From assembly GCA_039184865.1 (NCBI GenBank), contig JBCDAV010000012.1:86722-150721 (forward strand): a stretch of 64,000 bases of DNA, written 5' to 3'. Shown piece after piece: positions 34,908 through 42,902 of this stretch. Every line of letters starts with the position of its first letter. Position 1 is the stretch's first letter. The notes under the pieces were generated by a model. It searched no databases. It saw nothing but the letters and a program-made list of their open reading frames with translations, and was not told the DNA's origin. A program made the position numbers and the translations under genes. The DNA comes from Thermohalobaculum sp039184865. Its GTDB lineage: Bacteria; Pseudomonadota; Alphaproteobacteria; Rhodobacterales; Rhodobacteraceae.

Positions 34908-35666
34908 ATGAAGGGATTGGACGGAAAGCGCGCGATTGTGACCGGCGCCGCGCACGGGATCGGACGTGCGGTCGCCGAGCGCCTGCATGCCGAGGGGTGC
35001 CATGTCGAATTCGCTGACATCGATCTTGCTGCGGCCGAGACTGCGGTTCGGGCCTGCGATCCGGATGGCCTGCGCGCATCGGCGGCGCGCGTCGATGTCT
35101 GCGACCGCGATGCGATCCAGAGGATGGTCGAGGGCGTGGTCGAGATCTTTGGCGGCGTCGACATTCTGGTTTCGAACGCAGGCATCATGGACCGGATGCC
35201 CTTCCTAGAAATGACCGATGCGTTCTGGGAGCGAGTGACCGGTCTGAACCTGCAGGGAACGTTTCGCTGCGGTCAGATCGTGGCCCGACAGATGATCGCG
35301 CAGGGAAGCGGAGGCCGGATCGTCAACGTCGCATCCAATTCCGGGATCTTCGGCGGGCGTGGGCGCGCGGCCTACGGCGCCTCGAAGGCCGGGATCATCA
35401 ATCTGACCCAGACGATGGCGATCGAGCTTGCCGAGCACGGCATCACCGTCAACGCCGTCGCGCCGGGACCAACCAAGACAGGACCGCACATGCCGGCCGA
35501 GCCTTGGCCGAGCGTGAGGGAGCGTATGCCACTGGGGCGGTTCGGCACGCCGGATGAGATCGCTGCGGTGGCGGCCTTTCTCGCATCCGACGAATCCAGC
35601 TTCGTGACGGGTCACGTCTACGGCGCCGATGGCGGCTACACGACCTCGGGCATCATGGAAGGATAG
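34908..35666 (+). CDS. SDR-family NAD(P)-dependent oxidoreductase
   Basis: The 252-residue classical short-chain dehydrogenase has cofactor motif TGAAHGIG (residues 12-19), structural NAG (90-92), and catalytic Ser143, Tyr156 and Lys160 (YGASK). Asp37 at the end of beta-2 (FADID) suggests NAD rather than NADP. The C-terminal GADGGYTTSG is of the FabG/3-oxoacyl reductase type, but the substrate is open. GGGAG precedes the ATG at 34908. It is divergent from the Nav channel gene and followed by a terminator. Confidence 0.93.
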   Translation: MKGLDGKRAIVTGAAHGIGRAVAERLHAEGCHVEFADIDLAAAETAVRACDPDGLRASAARVDVCDRDAIQRMVEGVVEIFGGVDILVSNAGIMDRMPFLEMTDAFWERVTGLNLQGTFRCGQIVARQMIAQGSGGRIVNVASNSGIFGGRGRAAYGASKAGIINLTQTMAIELAEHGITVNAVAPGPTKTGPHMPAEPWPSVRERMPLGRFGTPDEIAAVAAFLASDESSFVTGHVYGADGGYTTSGIMEG

Positions 35667-35668
35667 TT

Positions 35669-35700
35669 GGGCGCGGAGTGTGCTCGCGCCCTCTTCCTTT
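35669..35700 (+). terminator. Terminator after SDR gene
   Basis: GGGCGCG and CGCGCCC form a seven-pair stem with a nine-base loop, followed by TCTTCCTTT. It starts three bases after the SDR stop codon and reaches the stop of the convergent receiver gene. Confidence 0.75.
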
Positions 35701-36061
35701 AGAGGAGGTCGCTGATCGCTTCCACAAGCTCGGAGTTCGAGAACGGCTTGGTGACAAACTTGTCCGCGCCCGCCTTCAGCGCATTCTCGCGATCTTCCGA
35801 TTGTCCCTTGGCGCTCAGAATGACGACCGGCAGCCGCTGGGTCCGGGCGTCCGAGCGCAATCTCTCCAGAATCTGATAGCCGTTCTCGCCCGGAAGCATC
35901 ACGTCGAGCAGCAACAGATCCGGTGCGCTCTCGAAAACCGCATCAACGACGCGCGTGCCAACGGTTTCGACACTGATCCTGTATCCCTCACGTTCGAGCA
36001 GAAACGTCACCGATTTCGCAATGTTCGGTTCATCCTCGGCAACAACGATGTGTTTTGCCAT
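35699..36061 (-). CDS. Single-domain response regulator
   Basis: The 120-residue receiver domain has no output domain: acidic pair AEDEPN, phosphoacceptor Asp53 (LLLLDVMLPGENG), Ser83 (ILSAKG) and Lys105 (VTKPFS). ATG at 36061 follows a strong GGGAGGGGAGG. Such proteins act by phosphotransfer or by binding a partner. The divergent neighbour is a HisKA-like protein without the phosphoacceptor histidine, so the pair may work together. Confidence 0.95.
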   Translation of the reverse strand: MAKHIVVAEDEPNIAKSVTFLLEREGYRISVETVGTRVVDAVFESAPDLLLLDVMLPGENGYQILERLRSDARTQRLPVVILSAKGQSEDRENALKAGADKFVTKPFSNSELVEAISDLL

Positions 36062-36230
36062 CCTCCCCTCCCAGCAGACTGGGGCTCCCGTTTGCACAGT
36101 CGCATGATGCGCGCCGCCATGCAAATGTGCGCCACCTCGATGTTCTGCTTGTTCAGGGTCAGACCATTTGCCGTGTTGCACCGAAATGGCCGGGATGAAT
36201 ACGCTTTGCGCCGGAGACAAAGGATCGGAC

Positions 36231-36890
36231 ATGTCCGCTGCCACGCCACCCGATGATTCGACGCTGACACTCAGCACGAAGGTCGAGGAAGATTTCATTT
36301 CCCCGGCGACCGCCATCCGGGGTGCGTTGGAGATTCTGCGCGACTATCCCGACATGACCGAGCAGGAACGGCAAAGCTTCGTCGTCGCCGCTCTCGAAGA
36401 ATGTCATCGCCTCGAAGCGGGTATCGATCACCTCTCGGACGCGGTCTACGCAGCGGCTCGCAATGCGATGGTCGACGACGTGGCGGCCGCACCTGTTCCC
36501 GATAGCAGCGGCTATTCCGACAGAATCCGTTTCGATGCGGAAAGCGAGCTTCTCGAAATCGACTTCAGCGGGATCGAATTCGACGGCTCCGACCGGGTCA
36601 ACGAATTCTATGACGCGATCGACAGCGGCGTGAACGCGACCGGGCGTAAATGGTACATCATCGTCAACAATACCGACTGCAAGGTCTGGCCCGAGGCCTG
36701 GGTCGCCTTCGCCCACCGCGGGAAGAAGGTGAACGTGAACTTTTCGCTCGGAACGTTCCGGTTCTCTGAGATCGGGGATGACAGGCCGCACAGCGATCCG
36801 AGTCTTCTGCCGTCGCGGGCCGATGCCCTGGCTGAAGTTGCGGCACTCCGGGCGCAGCCAAGCTGGAAACGCTCCCTGACCTACCGGTGA
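36231..36890 (+). CDS. Degenerate HisKA-like dimerisation domain plus unknown C-terminal domain
   Basis: In this 219-residue protein, residues 14-70 (STKVEEDFISPATAIRGALEILRD, then MTEQERQSFVVAALEECHRLEAGIDHL) follow the HisKA two-helix pattern, with TAIRGALEIL exactly as in kinases. The phosphoacceptor histidine is replaced by Glu20. There is no ATPase domain. Residues about 97-180 (IRFDAESELLEIDFSG, KWYIIVNNTDCKVWPEAWV, AHRGKKVNVNFSLGTFRF) look like an alpha/beta, STAS-like fold. ATG at 36231 has AAGGA upstream; an ATG at 36195 is an alternative. It is divergent from the single receiver. It may be a receiver-binding partner in a phosphatase-controlled switch. Confidence 0.75.
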   Translation: MSAATPPDDSTLTLSTKVEEDFISPATAIRGALEILRDYPDMTEQERQSFVVAALEECHRLEAGIDHLSDAVYAAARNAMVDDVAAAPVPDSSGYSDRIRFDAESELLEIDFSGIEFDGSDRVNEFYDAIDSGVNATGRKWYIIVNNTDCKVWPEAWVAFAHRGKKVNVNFSLGTFRFSEIGDDRPHSDPSLLPSRADALAEVAALRAQPSWKRSLTYR

Positions 36891-36963
36891 GTGCCGAAAC
36901 TCTGCGCTTGGCGAACGCGCTCCGAGGATTTAGAGCGGGCGCCTGATCCCGGAGACCCGTTCG

Positions 36964-38343
36964 ATGACCACTGCCGAAACCCCGGCCACGGAAGCCGTCG
37001 GCGCGAAAGTGATGCGCCACCTGGGCGACCTGCTGCGTCTCGCGTGGCCGGTCATGCTGTCGCGCGCCGGGATTCTGATCATGGCATTCGCGGATATCGC
37101 GATGCTGGGACGTTACGGCGAGGGCGCCGTCGGCGTATCGAATCTCGCGATCGCGATATTCGTTCCGGTGATCGTCGTGACGATCGGCATGGCCAGCGGC
37201 ATGGTCCCGGTGGTCAGCCAGGCCTACGGTGCCGGGAACCGCGAGGAATGCGGACGCGCGTTCCGGCGCGGGCTGTGCTGGGGCGTCTTCTGCTCGATCA
37301 TCGGCATAGCCGTGGTCTGGCGCGGCGAGACGCTGCTCGGCTGGTTCGGTCAGACGCCCGAACTGGCGAAAGCGGGAGGCGACGTTGCCGTCGCGCTTGC
37401 ACCGGGTGTGCTGGCGCAGATGATCTTCGCGGTTTGTGCCTTCTATCTCGAATCGACCCGGCGTCCGATGTTTGCATTGACCGTCATGATCATCGCGAAC
37501 GTCGTGAACGTGATCCTCAACTGGGTGATGATCTTCGGGAACCTCGGGTTCCCCGAGATGGGCGCTGTCGGCGCGGCGGTTGCCTCGACGATCGCACGGT
37601 TCGGTGCCGCGGGCCTGATGCTCTGGTACGTGTTTTCGCAGGACAGAGCGCCCGCACTGGGTGTGCGAGGTCCTTGGGAAACCGTCTGGGGCCCGGGCGG
37701 ATGGCGGCTCGGGTGGCAGATGCGAAAACTGGGAGGCTCGGCTGCGATATCGAACGGCTTTGAAACGGTGGGTTTTGCGGCGATGAGCCTGATGGCGGGA
37801 ACCCTCGGGATCGCAGCATTGGACGCGTACTCGATTTCCCACAACCTCGTCTCGACGATCTTCATGGTCGGGCTGGGCCTGGCAGTGGCGACCGGTGTCC
37901 GCGTCGGACAGGCAACAGGTGCAGGCGATCCGCGAGAGGCCGCCTTTGCGGGGTGGACGGGTCTGCTGGCCGCCTTTCTGATCATGGGCGGGCTCGGCGT
38001 CGTCGTCCTGCTGTTCAACAGGGAAATCGCTCTGATCTACACCAATGATCCCGAACTCGCAGCGCGGGCGGCGAGCGTCTTCCTGTTTTCTGCCTTCGTG
38101 TTTATGCCGGACAGTCTTCAGGTCGTCATGGGGCAGGCGATTAGAGCCCTCGGCGATGCCTGGGTACCCGTCGCAGCCTACGTTGCGAGCTTTGTCACCC
38201 TGATGATCCCGCTCGGCTGGTATCTGACGCGCGAAGAGGGATGGGATGAGCGCGGCCTAATATTGGCAGTCATCGTCGCCTGCGTGCTCGCGACGGTTCT
38301 GCTGGTCTGGCGGTTTCGCGTCCTGACCCGGGTTCGCGCATGA
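36964..38343 (+). CDS. MATE-family efflux transporter
   Basis: The 459-residue protein has about 12 transmembrane helices in two homologous halves. Typical MATE sequences are present: LAWPVMLSRAGILIMAFADIAMLGRYG, MVPVVSQAYGAGNREECGRAFR, and in the second half GLAVATGVRVGQATGAGDPREAAFAGW. It exports cationic or aromatic compounds in exchange for sodium or protons across the inner membrane. The start at 36964 is the natural one. The gene overlaps the acyltransferase gene that follows by four bases, so they share a transcript. The substrate is not predictable. Confidence 0.94.
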   Translation: MTTAETPATEAVGAKVMRHLGDLLRLAWPVMLSRAGILIMAFADIAMLGRYGEGAVGVSNLAIAIFVPVIVVTIGMASGMVPVVSQAYGAGNREECGRAFRRGLCWGVFCSIIGIAVVWRGETLLGWFGQTPELAKAGGDVAVALAPGVLAQMIFAVCAFYLESTRRPMFALTVMIIANVVNVILNWVMIFGNLGFPEMGAVGAAVASTIARFGAAGLMLWYVFSQDRAPALGVRGPWETVWGPGGWRLGWQMRKLGGSAAISNGFETVGFAAMSLMAGTLGIAALDAYSISHNLVSTIFMVGLGLAVATGVRVGQATGAGDPREAAFAGWTGLLAAFLIMGGLGVVVLLFNREIALIYTNDPELAARAASVFLFSAFVFMPDSLQVVMGQAIRALGDAWVPVAAYVASFVTLMIPLGWYLTREEGWDERGLILAVIVACVLATVLLVWRFRVLTRVRA

Positions 38344-39248
38344 GCGAGGGATACAACCAGATCCGCGACCGCTGGTCAGTGCGCGCGGGCGAGTGGCTGA
38401 TGTATGCGGCTGCGTACGTGACGCGGCTGCTCACGCGGTGGGTTCCGGTCTGGCGGCTCAGCCGTGCGCTCGGCGCCGTCGGCTCGCGGCTGGCGCTATT
38501 GATCCCTGGCGTGCGTCGGCGGGCGGACGAAAACCTCGCCATGATCTTCCCGGAGATGGGACGCGACGAGCGTCGGCGAACGGTCATGGCCGCTGCACGA
38601 TCTTTCATCCATCTGGCGGTAGAATACACACATTTCGACCAGCTGTTGCGTGATCTCACCGTCGAGGTGCGCGGCATGGAACATCTCGAAGCGGCGCAGG
38701 CGAGTGGACGCGGGGCGATCATCGTCACCGCGCACTTCGGGAACTGGGAGGCCATCCGCATCGCCGCCAAGCGCGCCGGGCACGAAACCGGGATCATTTA
38801 CCGCGCGTTCAACAACCGTTACCTCGACCGGTTCACGATGGACCTGATCCCCGATGCAGGGGCGCCCGTGGTCCAGAAGGGGCGGCAAGGGATGCGCCAG
38901 CTTGTCCAGACGGTCATGCGCGGCGGCAACATGATGATCCTCGTCGACCAGCGCAATTCGGGTGCGCCGTTCATCGATTTCCTCGGACATCCGGCCGAGA
39001 CCGTCACCGCCGCCGCCGATCTCGCGCTCAGGACAGGCGCGGCACTGATCCCGGCATATGCCGTCCGGGACACGGAGGCCGAGCGTTTCGATGTCGTCTT
39101 CGAGGAACCTGTGACAGGAGACGACGGCGTCGAGATGATGGCCGAGGTCAACCGGCGGATCGGTGCATGGGTCCGGGCGCATCCAGATCACTGGTTGTGG
39201 TTCCACCGGCGCTGGAAGTCGACCGCGCGGTCCCGACCGAACGCATAG
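38340..39248 (+). CDS. LpxL/HtrB-type lysophospholipid or lipid A acyltransferase
   Basis: The 302-residue membrane-associated protein has a single N-terminal hydrophobic stretch (residues 20-35) and the catalytic HX4E motif His132-Glu137 in VTAHFGNWEA. Further family motifs are IIYRAFNNRYLDRF and MMILVDQRNSGAPFIDFLG. Members transfer secondary acyl chains to lipid A or ornithine lipids. It is translationally coupled to the MATE gene (ATGA overlap at 38340-38343), an unusual partner. Whether it is the main LpxL of the cell cannot be told. Confidence 0.92.
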   Translation: MSEGYNQIRDRWSVRAGEWLMYAAAYVTRLLTRWVPVWRLSRALGAVGSRLALLIPGVRRRADENLAMIFPEMGRDERRRTVMAAARSFIHLAVEYTHFDQLLRDLTVEVRGMEHLEAAQASGRGAIIVTAHFGNWEAIRIAAKRAGHETGIIYRAFNNRYLDRFTMDLIPDAGAPVVQKGRQGMRQLVQTVMRGGNMMILVDQRNSGAPFIDFLGHPAETVTAAADLALRTGAALIPAYAVRDTEAERFDVVFEEPVTGDDGVEMMAEVNRRIGAWVRAHPDHWLWFHRRWKSTARSRPNA

Positions 39249-39357
39249 CAGTATCTTTCATCCACTGGATGAAATGGGCCGGACCTCTGCTTGCAAGATG
39301 CGACAATCCGGATAGGCTGTTGCGCAATAATAAACCGATTTTGTTGGAGGAAACCCC

Positions 39358-40392
39358 ATGAAGCTGTTCACAGCAGTGGCGGCGATTGCCGTTGCATTCA
39401 CGATGGCCTTCGGGGCCGTCACGGCGGAAGCCAAGAAGCTGAAAGTGCAGGCGAGCTCGAAGTCCGGGGACTGGGCGCACCGGTTCATGACGGACAACTG
39501 GGGGCCGAAGCTCGGCGCCATGACCGGCGGTGCGGTCGAAATCGACGTTCTGCCGACCAAGGCAGTGGTGCCGCACCGCGAGACGATCGATGCCGTGGCC
39601 AACGGAATCCTCGACGGTGATCTGAACGCGGTCAGCTACTTCTCCGGGCGCGACCCGGCCTTTGCGATCATCGGCGATCTGATCGCCGGATACGACACCG
39701 TCGATCAGGTTCGCACCTTCTGCATGCACGCAGGCGGCAAAGAGATCCTGCAGAAGCTCTACGACAAGTACACTAAGGGCAAGGTGCACGTGGTCGGCTG
39801 CGGTCCCTATGCCAAGGAAGCCTTCGTCTCGACCATCCCGATTAACACGGTTGCCGACATGGCCGGCGTGAAGGTCCGCTCGCCGGAGGGTCTGGCCGCC
39901 GAGGTCTTCAAGCGTGCCGGTGCAGCACCGGTGTCGCTGCCGTTCTCGGAAGTCTACACGGCATTGGAGAAGGGCGTGATCGACGCAGCGGATGCCTCGG
40001 CCCACGTCAACAACAATGCGTCCGGCATGTACAAGGTCGCGAAGTTCCCGATCTACCCGGGCATCCACTCGATGGCCGTGCTCCAGTTCATCGTGAATAA
40101 GAGCGTCTGGGACAAGCTGGGGCCGGAAGGTCAGACGGCTTTGGAAGTCTGGTACGGCTCGGCCTATGACGCGATGCGTCGCGAGGCGGACCTGCAGGAC
40201 CGCGCCATCGCAGCCGAGCAGCGCGCTGGCGGCGAGATCACCGTCATCGACTGGTCGACCGAGGAACGTGCCAAGTTCCGCGAGATCGCGGTCGAAGCCT
40301 GGTACGACTTCGCCGAGAAGTCGCCGCTCGCCAAGGAAGCGCTCGACGCGCACATCAACTACATGAAGCAGGTCGGTCTGCTGAAAGAGTGA
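39358..40392 (+). CDS. TRAP transporter substrate-binding protein (DctP family), first
   Basis: The 344-residue periplasmic protein has a Sec signal peptide (MKLFTAVAAIAVAFTMAFGAVTAEA, cleavage after about residue 25). The DctP fold follows, with VKVRSPEGLAAEVFKRAGAAPVSLPFSEVYTALEKGVIDAAD carrying the conserved carboxylate-binding Arg (R179 region). It captures an organic acid and delivers it to the fused permease encoded just downstream. TTGGAGGAA precedes the ATG at 39358. A hairpin in the gap to the permease gene should keep permease expression below that of the binding protein. Confidence 0.95.
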   Translation: MKLFTAVAAIAVAFTMAFGAVTAEAKKLKVQASSKSGDWAHRFMTDNWGPKLGAMTGGAVEIDVLPTKAVVPHRETIDAVANGILDGDLNAVSYFSGRDPAFAIIGDLIAGYDTVDQVRTFCMHAGGKEILQKLYDKYTKGKVHVVGCGPYAKEAFVSTIPINTVADMAGVKVRSPEGLAAEVFKRAGAAPVSLPFSEVYTALEKGVIDAADASAHVNNNASGMYKVAKFPIYPGIHSMAVLQFIVNKSVWDKLGPEGQTALEVWYGSAYDAMRREADLQDRAIAAEQRAGGEITVIDWSTEERAKFREIAVEAWYDFAEKSPLAKEALDAHINYMKQVGLLKE

Positions 40393-40422
40393 TCTGCGTC
40401 CTGAAGGCTTAGGCTCTCCACC

Positions 40423-40451
40423 GGCCCATCCGGACTTCCGGGTGGGCCTTT
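40423..40451 (+). terminator. Attenuating hairpin between TRAP binding-protein and permease genes
   Basis: GGCCCATCCGG pairs with CCGGGTGGGCC (one G-T pair) around a four-base loop, then TTTG. A partial terminator or mRNA-stabilising stem here would explain the excess of binding protein that is usual in TRAP operons. Confidence 0.65.
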
Positions 40452-40496
40452 GAGGTTCGTCCGACACCGGACCCGTCCACCAGCAGGGAGGCCGTC

Positions 40497-42605
40497 ATGG
40501 TTGCCATGACCGAGTCCGTCCCCACCGCCCAGGCGGGCGCGGGGTTCAACCGCATCGTTGACCACGTAAGCCGGTTTGCCGGACTGGCTGTCGGGAACCT
40601 CTACATCGTCGCGGCCGCGTGTACCCTGTGGGAGGTGTTCGCCAGGTACGTACTGAACAATCCGACCCAGTGGGTGTTCGAGGTCGTGATGGTGCTGTGT
40701 GCGTGCGCGTGGATGCTGTCGGCCGGTTTCGTGACCCTGCAGAAACGCCATATCGGTATCACGGTCTTCTACCTGATGGCGTCGGACCGCGTGAAGTGGT
40801 GGCTCGATCTCTTCGCCATGTGCGTCGGCGTCTTCGCGCTCTACATGCTGGTCGGCGACACGCTGATCCGGGCGCTGGAGGCGATTGATCTGACCGAGCG
40901 CGGCGGCACGGCCTGGAACTCGCCGCTGCCGATGGTGCTGAAGACCGTGCTGGTCGCCGGCCTCTTCCTCTACCTCGTGCAGCTTCTGGTGAACCTAAGC
41001 CGCCATTTCCAGACCCGGCCGATTCAAGTCGCGGTTCTGGCACTGCTCGCGCTGATCACGCTGCGTCTCTTGCTGTCGGTCGCGTCGCATTACGGCGGAT
41101 ACGGGTCGACGGCGAGTGGTCTGGACGAAGCCCTGAACGAGGTGGGTGGCGGCTTCGTCGATCAGTTCCGCGTCGACCGGGACGCCGTCGGCATCGGGCT
41201 GATCAGCCTCTGCATCGTTGCAGCCCTGCTGGCCCTGATGATGACCGGCATGCCGCTCGGCATCGTCACGCTGATCATCTCGGTCGTCTGCGCGATGCTG
41301 TTCTACGGCAATGGCGGGCTGTATCTCGTCAGCGTCAACGCGCTCGATCTGCTCGAGAAGTATCCCCTGGTCGCGGTGCCGTTCTTCGTCCTGATGGCAT
41401 CGATCCTCGAGCGCGCGGGGATCGCCCGCGATCTGTTCGACGCGATGTCAATCTTTGCCGGAGGCTTCCGCGGCGGGGTCGCCCTTCAGACCACCATCGT
41501 CGCGGTGATCCTCGCCGCGATGTCCGGTGTCATGGGCGGGGAAATCGTGATGCTCGGCCTGGTGGCGCTGCCGCAGATGCTGCGGCTTGGCTATGATCGC
41601 AAGCTGACCATCGGGCTGATCTGCGCCTCCGGCGCGCTGGCGACGCTGATCCCGCCCTCGATCGTGATGATCGTCTACGGGCTGAGCGCCAATGTCGGGA
41701 TCGGGGATCTGTTCTCGGCCGGGTTCGTGCCGGGTCTGATGCTGGCGACGTTCTACGTGATCTACGTCCTGATCCGCGTGAACCTGAACAATTCGCTCGC
41801 GCCCACGGCACGGGAAATCGCCGAGATGACCGGGACCGAGACCAAGCTCGGCACGCACCAGTTGGTCGCGGTGTTCCTGTGCGTCCTGTTGATCGCGTGC
41901 GTGATGGGATCGATCTATGGCGGGCTGACCAGCGTCACCGAAGCCTCGGCCGTCGGTGTCTTTGGCGCGATCATCGTTGCGACCGTAAGATTTCAGTTCA
42001 GCTATGCGCTGCTGCGCGACTGCCTTGCCAACACGATGACCATCGTGGGCACGATCATCTGGCTGATCCTCGGCGCCGTGGCATTCGTCGGGCTCTACAA
42101 CCTGATTGGCGGGGCGGAATTCATGCAGAGCCTGATCAGCGGAACGGGCCTCGGCGCCATCGGCACGATCTTCCTGATGATGGCCATCCTGGTGGTGCTT
42201 GGCACGTTCATGGAGTGGATCGCGATCATCTTCATCACCGTGCCGATCTTCGCGCCCGTTGTCGTCGGCCTGACCCCGGAACTCGCAGCCGAGTTCGGCA
42301 TGGCGGCGTGTTCTGCCGAGGTCCGCACGGGATGTCTGGACGAATACTGGGTCGCGGTCTGGTTTGGCGTGCTCTTCGTGATGAACATCCAGATCTATTT
42401 CCTGTCGCCGCCGTTCGGTCCGGCCTGCTTCTGGCTGAAGTCGGTCGTGCCGCAGGCCAAGGACATGCCGGACGGCAAGGAGATCACGCTTCAGGAAATC
42501 TTCCTGAGCGTCCTGCCGTTCATCGCATTGCAGATCACGGGAATGCTGCTGGTCCTGTTCGTCCCGTTCATCGCGCTCTGGATGCCGCAGGCGCTGGGAA
42601 GTTAG
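40497..42605 (+). CDS. TRAP transporter fused small and large permease (DctQM)
   Basis: The 702-residue inner-membrane protein has residues 25-175 corresponding to the four-helix DctQ (VFARYVLNNPTQWVFEVVMVLC, LQKRHIGITVF). The DctM domain with about 12 helices begins near residue 235 (LMMTGMPLGIVTLIISVVCAML), with GALATLIPPSIVMIVYG and MEWIAIIFITVPIFAPVV. The fusion is intact and in frame. It uses a sodium gradient to import the ligand caught by the upstream DctP protein. GGGAGG before ATG 40497 sets the start. A cysteine-containing periplasmic insertion (MAACSAEVRTGCLDEYW) near residue 605 is unusual. Confidence 0.95.
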   Translation: MVAMTESVPTAQAGAGFNRIVDHVSRFAGLAVGNLYIVAAACTLWEVFARYVLNNPTQWVFEVVMVLCACAWMLSAGFVTLQKRHIGITVFYLMASDRVKWWLDLFAMCVGVFALYMLVGDTLIRALEAIDLTERGGTAWNSPLPMVLKTVLVAGLFLYLVQLLVNLSRHFQTRPIQVAVLALLALITLRLLLSVASHYGGYGSTASGLDEALNEVGGGFVDQFRVDRDAVGIGLISLCIVAALLALMMTGMPLGIVTLIISVVCAMLFYGNGGLYLVSVNALDLLEKYPLVAVPFFVLMASILERAGIARDLFDAMSIFAGGFRGGVALQTTIVAVILAAMSGVMGGEIVMLGLVALPQMLRLGYDRKLTIGLICASGALATLIPPSIVMIVYGLSANVGIGDLFSAGFVPGLMLATFYVIYVLIRVNLNNSLAPTAREIAEMTGTETKLGTHQLVAVFLCVLLIACVMGSIYGGLTSVTEASAVGVFGAIIVATVRFQFSYALLRDCLANTMTIVGTIIWLILGAVAFVGLYNLIGGAEFMQSLISGTGLGAIGTIFLMMAILVVLGTFMEWIAIIFITVPIFAPVVVGLTPELAAEFGMAACSAEVRTGCLDEYWVAVWFGVLFVMNIQIYFLSPPFGPACFWLKSVVPQAKDMPDGKEITLQEIFLSVLPFIALQITGMLLVLFVPFIALWMPQALGS

Positions 42606-42617
42606 GGAGAGGTACCG

Positions 42618-42749
42618 ATGCACAGCGAAGACGGCGAAGAAGACCTGAAAGTCTCGAACTACTACGGTCCGCTCCCGATGATCGTCGGGTTCCTGTTCGC
42701 GGGCGGGCTGATCTGGTTCATGTTCGCGCTGGCGGACGGCTTCGCCTGA
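42618..42749 (+). CDS. Small single-pass membrane protein after fused TRAP permease
   Basis: The 43-residue product is MHSEDGEEDLKVSNYYGP followed by one transmembrane helix of about 20 residues (LPMIVGFLFAGGLIWFMFAL) and the end ADGFA. GGGAGAGG lies six to seven bases before the ATG at 42618, 12 bases after the permease stop. I know no name for it. Its position suggests a small accessory subunit or stabiliser of the TRAP permease. A short stem (GGAAGG-GCCAA-CCTTCC, 42765-42781) follows. Confidence 0.7.
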   Translation: MHSEDGEEDLKVSNYYGPLPMIVGFLFAGGLIWFMFALADGFA

Positions 42750-42764
42750 GCCATCTCACTCTGC

Positions 42765-42826
42765 GGAAGGGCCAACCTTCCACGAGCCGGAATCCCGTTT
42801 CGGATTGATCCCGGGAACGATTCCCG
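42765..42826 (+). terminator. Two short hairpins between TRAP operon and second binding-protein gene
   Basis: GGAAGG-GCCAA-CCTTCC at 42765-42781 and CGGGAA-CGA-TTCCCG at 42812-42826 lie in the 153-base gap. Neither has a T-run, so termination would be weak; the second could also be an operator for the next gene. Confidence 0.35.
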
Positions 42827-42902
42827 CTCATATCGTCAGGGGTCGGGCGAGATCACTGCCATGCGAACGTGAACTGCGCCCGCGCAACAGGGAGAAAGAC
42901 AT

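Noticed and set aside
33873..35188. Longer start for the sodium channel gene, up to 35188
   Set aside because: The extra 124 residues are a low-complexity shadow of the divergent SDR gene; NavAb homology and the ribosome binding site support ATG 34816.
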